13,091 nucleotides of DNA, from NCBI GenBank assembly GCA_028818995.1, contig JAPPMR010000957.1:1-13091 (forward strand), written 5' to 3'. Source of the DNA: Candidatus Poribacteria bacterium. GTDB lineage: Bacteria; Poribacteria; WGA-4E; WGA-3G. Every line of letters begins with the position of its first letter. The first letter of the stretch is position 1. Below the pieces are notes generated by a model. The model searched no databases, was not told the origin of the DNA, and worked only from the letters and a program-made list of their open reading frames with translations. Both the position numbers and the translations under genes were made by a program. Shown here one piece after another: positions 5,914 to 12,541 of this stretch.

Positions 5914-7143
5914 GTGGAAAATAAGAAGTATAAGGGCAAATCAACCGAGGCTATTCATGCAGGAGAAGCGTTACCGGTATTGCCAACGGGCGCGCAAGAT
6001 CAACAGGCAGGAAAAACCGGAATTCCGTTGCTACCTCCTATCTATCAAAATAGTACCTTTCGCTTTCAAACAGCGGAGGAATGTGCATCAGCATTCATTG
6101 ATGAAGAGAGCGGTTACGTCTATACCCGATGGGGTAACCCTACGCAGAACGTGTTAGAGCAGAAACTTGCAGTGCTTGAGGCAGGAGAATCTGCATTAGC
6201 AACTGCTTCAGGGATGGGAGCGATTAGCACAGCGTTACTTACCGCCTTAGCCGATGGTGGTCATGTTGTTGCCATGGAAAACCTTTATTCCGCCACGTAC
6301 AACTTGTTGAATGAAGAACTACCGCGGATGGGGTTTGAAACGACGTTTGTAGATGCCACAGACCCCAACAAAGTTGAAAGCGCGATTCGTCCTGATACTA
6401 AGGTTATCTACCTTGAAAGTCCTACCAATCCGTTACTCAAACTTGTTGACCTTGCTGCTTGTGCTGAGATTGCCAAAGCACATAATATAACCTCAATCAT
6501 TGATAATACGTTTGCAACACCATGCAGTCAGCAACCGATTGCGCTTGATATTGACGTAGTGCTTCACAGTATGACAAAATACTTGAGCGGTAACGGGGCA
6601 GTTATCGCGGGTGCAATAGTCGGAGAAAAAGAATTTATTGTGCGCGCACAAAAAGGCGCATTACGCAACTTCGGTGCGGTAATAAGTCCATTCAATGCAT
6701 GGCTCACACTGCTCGGTATACCCACCTTGCCGCTTCGGTTTGCGCGACACTGTGAAAACGCAGCACATATCGCAGCGTTTCTTGAGACACATCCAGCAGT
6801 CGCGTGGGTTCGTTATCCGGGTTTGCCCAATCATCCACAGCATGACCTTGCTAAACGTCAGATGAACGGGTTTGGCGGTATGATAACGATGGAACTTAAA
6901 GGAGGGCGTGCCGCAGGCGAAAAGTTTGTGAATCAACTTCAAATTTGTGCACTTGCAGTGAGTTTGGGTGATGTGCGTACCTTAGTTTGTCATCCTGCAT
7001 CAACGACACATTCACACATTCCAACCGAAGTGCGGCAGCAGACTGGTATCACGGATGGCTTGGTTCGGTTTTCAATTGGTTTAGAAGATAGTGAAGATAT
7101 TATTGCTGACCTTGAACAAGCGTTGGAGACACTGCCTACATAA
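5914..7143 (+). CDS. Trans-sulfuration family PLP enzyme (methionine gamma-lyase / cystathionine gamma-synthase-like)
   Basis: This 409-aa fold-type I PLP enzyme belongs to the Cys/Met metabolism family. The Schiff-base lysine is Lys222 in HSMTKYLSGNG. Asp197 (IIDNTFATP) should contact the pyridine nitrogen, Tyr70/Arg72 (YTRWGNPTQ) the phosphate of the partner subunit, and Arg385 (LVRFSIGLED) the substrate carboxylate. The C-terminus (VSLGDVRTLVCHPASTTHS) is closest in style to methionine gamma-lyases. However, the Cys after Tyr-Gly in classical lyases is Ala127 here (LYSATYNLL), so gamma-lyase, gamma-synthase or O-acylhomoserine sulfhydrylase remain open. GTG 5914 is chosen as start because GAGAGG (5900-5905) lies eight bases upstream; TTG 5908 would be too close. 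It begins two bases after the alkyltransferase stop. Confidence 0.92.
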   Translation: MENKKYKGKSTEAIHAGEALPVLPTGAQDQQAGKTGIPLLPPIYQNSTFRFQTAEECASAFIDEESGYVYTRWGNPTQNVLEQKLAVLEAGESALATASGMGAISTALLTALADGGHVVAMENLYSATYNLLNEELPRMGFETTFVDATDPNKVESAIRPDTKVIYLESPTNPLLKLVDLAACAEIAKAHNITSIIDNTFATPCSQQPIALDIDVVLHSMTKYLSGNGAVIAGAIVGEKEFIVRAQKGALRNFGAVISPFNAWLTLLGIPTLPLRFARHCENAAHIAAFLETHPAVAWVRYPGLPNHPQHDLAKRQMNGFGGMITMELKGGRAAGEKFVNQLQICALAVSLGDVRTLVCHPASTTHSHIPTEVRQQTGITDGLVRFSIGLEDSEDIIADLEQALETLPT

Positions 7144-7170
7144 GTAAACGTGAGTCCGGCAAGACATCTT

Positions 7171-7297
7171 TGTGGAGCACTTTGTAAGCGCGATCTATTA
7201 CCCCAAAGTATGCGCGTTTTGTAAACGCGCCGATAATAGACCTAAGAAGCAAAAAATAGCGCGTTTACAAAACGCGCATACAAGTGGATGTCCACAT
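7171..7297. repeat. Nested inverted-repeat element between convergent genes
   Basis: The core is a perfect 23-bp inverted repeat (7208-7230 and 7259-7281) around TGCGCGTTTTGTAAACGCGC, with a 28-base loop. Outside it, an imperfect second layer pairs TGTGGAGCACTTTGTAAGCG (7171-7190) with the region 7275-7297, and TCTATTA (7194-7200) can pair with TAATAGA (7234-7240). A short hairpin GTGGA-TG-TCCAC sits at 7284-7295. The element fills the gap between two convergent genes and could terminate both transcripts. The several layers suggest a dispersed palindromic repeat with internal duplication rather than a simple terminator. Confidence 0.7.
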
Positions 7298-7304
7298 ATT
7301 TGTC

Positions 7305-8630
7305 CTATTCACCTAAATGCTCTGCTTTGAGCATCTGTACATAATTTTCAGTGATCCTACGCGATTCATGTGCAGTATTTTGATGCGGTTCAGGAAAATC
7401 AGCGATCAGTTTTTCGTACGCTTCTACCGCCTGTTTCATATTCTTATTTTCTTCATGGATTTTTCCAACCCTATATTGCGCCTGTAACCGGGAGTCGTAA
7501 TCATGCGTCGGGTCATCTGCAAAATTCTGATACACTTCAATTGCAAGAGCGGTATTCTTGTTATCTTCAGCAATCTGACCGATATAAAATTTCGCGGTCA
7601 TAGCGATCGCGTTATTCGGATAGTTTTCTATTGCCCCCTCAAGACGAGCGATAGATTCATCGTAATCTTTATAAAGGTGGTATGCCCATCCTATGTAGAA
7701 ATGCGCATCTTGACCAACCTGAGTATCAGGATATAGATCAATCACCTGTTGGTACCAGGTGATAGCTTCCTTATATTTTGCCTCTGCTTCCCCATATTTT
7801 GCCTTTGCTTCCTTAGGTTTGTCTTCCACTTCCTTAAATTTCGCTTCCGTTTCTGTAATTTGCCCTTCACCAAAATAGGTTTGCGCGATACCGAAACTTG
7901 CACGTGGTGCATATTCCGTATCCCCAGCATCTGCTATATTTTTGAATTCAACTCTCGCATCCTCATAATTCTTTTGCCCAAGGTGAATCCATCCAATATT
8001 GTATAAAATTCGAAAAATAATCGGACTATTGCCGAGTTCTATTTTGAGATTTTCAAGTTGGTTGAGTGCGATATTTACATCATTTCTCCCGTAGTAACAC
8101 ATCGCCGCGTTAATCTGTGCATCCTCTTGAAGAACACTACCAGGGTAAGTCGCTATTAATTGGTTGAATAAAGCAAGTGCCCTGTCATAGTAGGCTGTAA
8201 GAGATTCAAGTGTACCGGTTTTCTCTAATTCCCTCGCAATCTCATAGGTTGCAATGGCTATAGCGTACATTGCATCATCTGCCCATTCACTGTCTGGATA
8301 TTCGCGTATTAATCGGCGATACAGTGCGAAACCCTCTTCATCTGTTCGAGGAAGTAAGCCAAGCTGATAAATGGCATCATCTGCCCATCGACTGTCCGGG
8401 TAATTCTCAAAAACTGCTCGGTAAGCTGCGCGCACTTTCCGCAAACGGTTTTTATCCGGTTCATCATACGTCACTGGTGGATTATTCATTTCTCGAACTT
8501 TACCCCAAGCTTTATCGGCATTTTCATAATACTGTGCATAATCATTAAAAGAATTTGTAATTCGTCCAATCCAAAATCCCGCAGCGATTGCTATGATAAC
8601 GCATATTTCCGCGATTATGAACTTTTTCAT
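7305..8630 (-). CDS. Membrane-anchored TPR protein (tol-pal/BamD-like repeats)
   Basis: This 441-aa protein has an N-terminal signal anchor (hydrophobic about 4-22, no lipobox cysteine at a good site) followed by tetratricopeptide repeats across about 60-415, with the rest predicted periplasmic. Repeats carry the outer-membrane style signature YPDSxWADDA (77-86, 111-120) and later YPDTQVGQDAHFYIGWAYHLYKDYDESI (300-327). Residues 262-289 are a charged insertion of four heptads encoded by a 21-bp tandem repeat. TPR proteins of this kind are scaffolds in envelope assembly, and no partner can be named. A ribosome binding site AAAGGGG (8639-8645) and a near-consensus promoter precede it. The convergent PLP-enzyme gene ends 161 bases away. 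Confidence 0.88.
   Translation of the reverse strand: MKKFIIAEICVIIAIAAGFWIGRITNSFNDYAQYYENADKAWGKVREMNNPPVTYDEPDKNRLRKVRAAYRAVFENYPDSRWADDAIYQLGLLPRTDEEGFALYRRLIREYPDSEWADDAMYAIAIATYEIARELEKTGTLESLTAYYDRALALFNQLIATYPGSVLQEDAQINAAMCYYGRNDVNIALNQLENLKIELGNSPIIFRILYNIGWIHLGQKNYEDARVEFKNIADAGDTEYAPRASFGIAQTYFGEGQITETEAKFKEVEDKPKEAKAKYGEAEAKYKEAITWYQQVIDLYPDTQVGQDAHFYIGWAYHLYKDYDESIARLEGAIENYPNNAIAMTAKFYIGQIAEDNKNTALAIEVYQNFADDPTHDYDSRLQAQYRVGKIHEENKNMKQAVEAYEKLIADFPEPHQNTAHESRRITENYVQMLKAEHLGE
7764..7848. repeat. In-frame 21-bp tandem repeat, four units
   Basis: Four units of 21 bp occupy this stretch without spacing; the first two differ at only three positions and the others are more diverged. 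On the coding (minus) strand they encode the heptads EAKFKEV, EDKPKEA, KAKYGEA and EAKYKEA. A unit of seven codons keeps both frame and helical register. It lies between two TPR repeats of the host protein. Confidence 0.7.
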
Positions 8631-8674
8631 TTATTTTCCCCTTTCGGATTACTAAATACGGTATATAAAATTGA

Positions 8675-8703
8675 ATTTTAACAATGCATTTAAAACATGT
8701 CAA
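8675..8703 (-). promoter_or_regulatory. Near-consensus sigma70 promoter for the TPR gene
   Basis: On the minus strand a perfect TTGACA (8703-8698), a 17-base spacer and TAAAAT (8680-8675) match 11 of 12 consensus positions. This is the strongest promoter-like sequence in the window and shows that the TPR gene need not depend on the upstream LamG gene. Confidence 0.7.
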
Positions 8704-8785
8704 GTATGTTTAGCATAGGCGTGTAGTTTAAAGTTATAGATTTTGATGAGAGAATCACTATGCCTGATTATAAACCTTTAATAAT

Positions 8786-9655
8786 CTATCTAATGGCTTT
8801 GAGCTGTGCCCAAGTGGTTGCTAACTTTCCATGTGGCTCCACATTTAAGTAGTTCCCACTATAAGTTAAGTGGTGTCCATTACCAGAAGCATCACGCCAC
8901 TTCGAATTAGGAGTTCCATCAAAATCAAAGTGCCACAGTGCCACTGTATGTTCGTCTGGTTCAAAGGGACCTGTCGGCATCTCAATCGTCCCTTTCCAAG
9001 ATTTCTGGTCTAAATTCTCTCTTGGATAACGATCAATGTTTGAAATTCGGATCTCGTCAATCAACCCTCCTGTGAACGGTGTCCAATAAGGTCGTCCAAA
9101 AAATGGTTCGTTAGGGATAGTTCCAACAGGCGCTGGAACGCCACCACCAATGTGGAAAGAAGAAAAACTATTAAGAACGCCAATGAATATAGTACGCCCT
9201 AATTTGGCTTTACCCCATAGGTTATTGTTAATGACCTTCTGTCGATATCGTTCTACCGTAAAAGCAACGTAATGCCATTGGTTTATGGGCAAATCTACTT
9301 TTCCGATGGAAGTACCAACTATTGAACTCTTTAAATTAAAAATTACGTTATTGGCAATAAAAGAAATATATATGTCGTAACTCCCTGATTTATTAATCAG
9401 ATTCCATCGTTCACTTGGTTCAATTCTCATTTTATCATAAGGTTTCATTGCACGTTTCATATAAAACCAAAACTCAATCGTGAAAGCGCCACTTTCATGA
9501 AAGTTTGCATCAAAGTCATCGTGATCAGGAACAAACGCGTAGTCACCAGGATTGTATATTTCAAAATATCCGCCGCCAGCAGGAGACAGTGGCACAGTAT
9601 CTGAGTAGACACATGCACACACCGTAAAGAAAAGAACAACAGCAAGCGAACGCAT
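8786..9655 (-). CDS. Secreted LamG / concanavalin A-like domain protein, second
   Basis: This 289-aa product has a short signal peptide (hydrophobic about 4-17, likely cleavage near 18). A LamG/ConA-like domain spans about 28-207: GAFTIEFWFYM, INQWHYVAFTV and GGLIDEIRISNIDRY are the usual core strands. After it, residues 237-268 (TVALWHFDFDG ... DASGNGHHLT) look like the first strands of another LamG unit, which then stops short. The protein ends NVEPHGKLATTWAQLKAIR, matching the tail of the LamG protein at 1625-2377. GAGGAGA (9662-9668) sits six bases before the ATG. No catalytic motif is seen; a binding or surface role is inferred. The TPR gene is 155 bases downstream, with its own promoter. 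Confidence 0.82.
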   Translation of the reverse strand: MRSLAVVLFFTVCACVYSDTVPLSPAGGGYFEIYNPGDYAFVPDHDDFDANFHESGAFTIEFWFYMKRAMKPYDKMRIEPSERWNLINKSGSYDIYISFIANNVIFNLKSSIVGTSIGKVDLPINQWHYVAFTVERYRQKVINNNLWGKAKLGRTIFIGVLNSFSSFHIGGGVPAPVGTIPNEPFFGRPYWTPFTGGLIDEIRISNIDRYPRENLDQKSWKGTIEMPTGPFEPDEHTVALWHFDFDGTPNSKWRDASGNGHHLTYSGNYLNVEPHGKLATTWAQLKAIR

Positions 9656-10026
9656 TCTAAATCTCCTCTACTGAAGAACTTTTTAAGCCCGATTTTATGT
9701 ATAAAAAAACCTATTTTCTTCAGAACAGAACTGACATAATCTATTCACTATTAAGAACGAGCAATTTGTATGCCAAATCCAAAACCGATAATATACCGAA
9801 TTATCAACCTTAAAATCTATTACTGCACAAAAATGTGCAACCCCTGTTTACGCTTGCACAATATGGGGCATCCTCAAACTTGAATCACTATATCTTTCAG
9901 AATCCCAACTATCCGCAAATTTTGAATGATAATTAAACCAATTAGTGTTATACTATTTTACGACTATTGAAAGTGCAAGACTTTACTGTATGAAACTTTT
10001 CAAACAACAGGATAAAACACGACACT
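9656..10026. other. Intergenic region between divergent secreted-protein genes
   Basis: These 371 bases are AT-rich and hold no supported gene. Visible items are a small hairpin TGCACA-AAAA-TGTGCA (9824-9839) and an extended -10 promoter for the metallopeptidase gene near 9946-9954. No clear promoter for the LamG gene on the other strand was found. Confidence 0.6.
9946..9954 (+). promoter_or_regulatory. Extended -10 promoter for the metallopeptidase gene
   Basis: TGTTATACT contains TATACT with the TG of an extended -10 one base upstream. No good -35 is present at 17 bases, as is common for extended -10 promoters. The leader would be about 65 bases. Confidence 0.45.
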
Positions 10027-11211
10027 ATGAACCTTCCATTAACTTTATTTATTACTGCCACAGTATTTACTTCATCTGCAACATCTGCCGATACCATTCA
10101 GAAACCAACCGAACCCCCACCGACCATTCGAGAAAACTTTGAGTTACCATCTTTTTATCAACAGTGGATTGATGTGGGCGGGTTACCTGTTGTCGCATCG
10201 GAGAAGGTGAATCCGCACGCTATGCGGGAAGCAGCATGGCTTATACAGCAAGTTATAGGACACCGTCCAGATTTATTAAAAGCACTTGCGGAAAACAGTG
10301 TTCGGTTCTCTGTTATGTCTTTCAACGAGATGACAACACAGATACCTGAGCATAGCGACCTAAAACCCGATTTTTATTGGGATCGGCGGGCACGTGGTTT
10401 GGGGGCAACATCTGCACGTCCATCAGTCAGTTGTGGTGAAGAAAATCTGCTCAATTATCCGGGGGACCCTTACGGGACTGAGAATATTCTTATTCATGAG
10501 TTCGCTCATGCAATACATCAAATGGGGCTCAGCACTGTTGACCCAGATTTTGATAAAAGGTTGAAGCAGTTGTATGAAGCAGCCATGGAGAAAGACTTGT
10601 GGAAAGGCACTTACGCCTCCACAAACAAAGAGGAGTATTGGGCTGAAGGCACACAATCATGGTTCAATACGAACCGTGAAAACGATGCACAACATAACCA
10701 TGTCAGTAAACGGGGAATATTAAAAGAATATGATCCTGACTTGGCAGAACTGCTCACGGATATTTATGGAGATACTGGCTGGCGGTATACTGACGCTGTC
10801 AAACGCCTCAATCTACCACATTTGCAAGGATATAATCCTGATAACGCACCAAAGTTTGCGTGGCCTGCAGAACTCACTTCGTCTTATGAACAGTTGTTTG
10901 ACAAGAACTGTGAGGGCAATGATAAATGGGTGAATTTAAACCGTTATGAACCGAACCAACTTTCAAATCTAAATTCTCACGATGGTGAGCATACTGCTGT
11001 CCTTTTCGTGAACAAAACCGAAGCAGATATTACCTATTATTGGATCGATGGTGACGGTAACGAGTCTTACCGAGGTCGTGCTGCTGCCGATGCATTCAGT
11101 ATTCAACATACGCATGCCGGTCATATTTGGCTTGTCAAAGACCAAAATGAAGAAAACATCGCTGTTTTTCAAGCAAAAGAAATGACAGGAAGAGCCTTAA
11201 TTGGAGAATAA
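10027..11211 (+). CDS. Secreted zinc metallopeptidase with C-terminal VHL-beta-like domain
   Basis: This 394-aa protein has a signal peptide (1-21, cleavage likely after TSA). The peptidase region covers about 40-285: HEFAH at 157-161 gives His157, Glu158 and His161, and EEYWAEG (202-208) supplies a third ligand, Glu203 or more likely Glu207, 46 residues on as in lethal-factor-like gluzincins. Residues about 311-384 (LNSHDGEHTAVLFVNKTEAD, YYWIDGDGNESY, HTHAGHIWLVKD) match the beta domain of von Hippel-Lindau protein. pVHL residues W88, Y98, S111, H115 and W117 align with Trp339, Tyr348, Thr362, His366 and Trp368. A role in recognising modified extracellular protein is speculative. The ribosome binding site is weak (AGGA 10009-10012). 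The gene appears monocistronic. Confidence 0.85.
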   Translation: MNLPLTLFITATVFTSSATSADTIQKPTEPPPTIRENFELPSFYQQWIDVGGLPVVASEKVNPHAMREAAWLIQQVIGHRPDLLKALAENSVRFSVMSFNEMTTQIPEHSDLKPDFYWDRRARGLGATSARPSVSCGEENLLNYPGDPYGTENILIHEFAHAIHQMGLSTVDPDFDKRLKQLYEAAMEKDLWKGTYASTNKEEYWAEGTQSWFNTNRENDAQHNHVSKRGILKEYDPDLAELLTDIYGDTGWRYTDAVKRLNLPHLQGYNPDNAPKFAWPAELTSSYEQLFDKNCEGNDKWVNLNRYEPNQLSNLNSHDGEHTAVLFVNKTEADITYYWIDGDGNESYRGRAAADAFSIQHTHAGHIWLVKDQNEENIAVFQAKEMTGRALIGE

Positions 11212-11402
11212 TACGATTATCAGTAAACTTATTTGGTGTTAACGGTGTTTAATTTTACCGAATCACGTGATATTTGAAAGATCGTATCATAACAAGTTTA
11301 TTACTAATGAACTAACCATTTCAATTACTGTTTAAAATGAATCATTGGACAAAATGTATTCATTTAAACTATTAATTCTATTTATTTTGAAAGGAAAAGA
11401 AA
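11212..11402. other. Leader and spacer before the solute-binding protein gene
   Basis: This AT-rich stretch contains the palindrome ATCACGTGAT (11262-11271). It also has an imperfect inverted repeat, with GTTTAAAATGAAT (11330-11342) pairing to ATTCATTTAAAC (11358-11369) with one bulged base. The latter sits about 35 bases before the start codon and could act as an operator or leader hairpin. TTGGAC (11345-11350) and TATTAA (11370-11375) are a poor promoter match with a 19-base spacer. Confidence 0.4.
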
Positions 11403-12422
11403 ATGAAAAAATTATGTTTTCGCATTTCAGTATTGGTATTAGCGTTATTAATGGTCTCTCCGATGTTTGCAGACAAGCACGAGAGTAGTATTCTTGACAA
11501 AGTTAAAAAACGGGGAAAATTAGTCTGTGGTGTAAACGGTGGTCTACCAGGTTTTGGGTTCCTTGCTGAAGATGGTAAATGGAGTGGCTTTGATACGGAT
11601 TTTGGGCGCGCAATTGCAGCCGCAGTACTGGGGGATGCTGATAAAGTTGAATTTGTACCCCTAAATGCTGCCGAACGTTTCACCGCACTTCAATCGGGTG
11701 AAATAGATGTCCTAATCCGAAACACCACTTGGACTTTGGGGCGAGATACAGAACTGAATACTGACTTCACACCACCGACGTTCTACGATGGACAAGGATT
11801 CATGGTCCCTAAATCCCTCAATATAAAATCACTTGATCAGTTAGATGGAGCAAGCATTGGTGTTACCGCGGGCAGTACAACTGAGTTAAACCTTGCTGAT
11901 ACGATGCGTACCTTAGGCGTTAAGTATAATGAGGTGACCTATGAGGATATTGACACGCTTTACAGTAGCTACGATGCAGGCCGAGTGGATGCCGTTACCA
12001 GTGACAAGTCGCAGCTTGTTGCGCGTCGGAAAGATCTTAAGAATCCAGATGATCACGTTATTCTGGATATTACTGTCTCAAAGGAACCTTTGGGGCCCCT
12101 CACAATACACGGTGACAACAAATGGAATGATGTTGTGAGTTGGGTGGTCTATGCAACGTTCTTTGCAGAAGAACACGATATTACACAGAAGAATATCAAG
12201 ACTTTTAAAACTGATAATCCGGAAATCAAACGTTTTTTGGGTGAATCTGGAGAAATAGGTAAAAAGCTTGGACTTCCTAAAGACTGGGCAAAACAGATTA
12301 TTATTTCTGTTGGTAACTATGGCGAAATCTTTGAGCGTAACCTAACTCCGATCGGCTTACCTCGTGGTGTTAATAAACCTTGGACAGAAGGCGGTTTGCT
12401 TTATTCTATGCCCTTCCGTTAG
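11403..12422 (+). CDS. Periplasmic amino-acid ABC transporter substrate-binding protein (AapJ-like)
   Basis: This 339-aa product has a signal peptide ending near MFA (about 1-23) and a class II periplasmic binding fold. The start of the mature domain, ILDKVKKRGKLVCGVNGGLPGFG, is typical of general L-amino-acid binding proteins (AapJ/BztA group), as are WSGFDTDFGRAIAAAVLGDADKVEFVPL, RFTALQSGEIDVLIRNTTWT and GVTAGSTTELNLAD. The length matches AapJ (about 340 aa). It would capture amino acids for an inner-membrane permease, yet no permease or ATPase gene follows: a strong hairpin and then hsdM come next. It is therefore an orphan binding protein here, unless its partners are elsewhere. AAAGGAAAAG ends a few bases before the ATG. 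Confidence 0.92.
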   Translation: MKKLCFRISVLVLALLMVSPMFADKHESSILDKVKKRGKLVCGVNGGLPGFGFLAEDGKWSGFDTDFGRAIAAAVLGDADKVEFVPLNAAERFTALQSGEIDVLIRNTTWTLGRDTELNTDFTPPTFYDGQGFMVPKSLNIKSLDQLDGASIGVTAGSTTELNLADTMRTLGVKYNEVTYEDIDTLYSSYDAGRVDAVTSDKSQLVARRKDLKNPDDHVILDITVSKEPLGPLTIHGDNKWNDVVSWVVYATFFAEEHDITQKNIKTFKTDNPEIKRFLGESGEIGKKLGLPKDWAKQIIISVGNYGEIFERNLTPIGLPRGVNKPWTEGGLLYSMPFR

Positions 12423-12431
12423 GTTTTACGC

Positions 12432-12474
12432 ATTTACTTGTAGACGTGCATACACAGCACGTCTACAAGTAAAT
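12432..12474 (+). terminator. Strong hairpin after the solute-binding protein gene
   Basis: Perfect 18-bp arms (ATTTACTTGTAGACGTGC at 12432-12449 and its complement at 12457-12474) enclose a 7-base loop, nine bases after the stop codon. A T-rich tract TTCTATCTATT follows. It probably ends the binding-protein transcript and stabilises its 3' end. The perfect pairing is longer than usual for a terminator. Confidence 0.65.
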
Positions 12475-12496
12475 TTCTATCTATTGTATAAAAATC

Positions 12497-12513
12497 AGGT
12501 GGATACACCGCCT
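12497..12513 (+). other. Small hairpin in the hsdM leader
   Basis: AGGTGG (12497-12502) can pair with CCGCCT (12508-12513), with one G-U pair, across the loop ATACA. It sits just after a TATAAA (12487-12492) that could serve as the hsdM -10 element. Its role is uncertain. Confidence 0.25.
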
Positions 12514-12541
12514 TAGATAATCCCAATATAGAAGGAAACTT

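Noticed and set aside
9697..9813. Short plus-strand frame of about 38 codons in the divergent intergenic region
   Set aside because: It has no ribosome binding site and an AT-driven composition (Lys, Asn, Tyr) without recognisable features.
11262..11271. ATCACGTGAT palindrome as a regulator site
   Set aside because: A 10-base palindrome is expected by chance in a window this size, and it is about 130 bases from the start codon with no aligned promoter.
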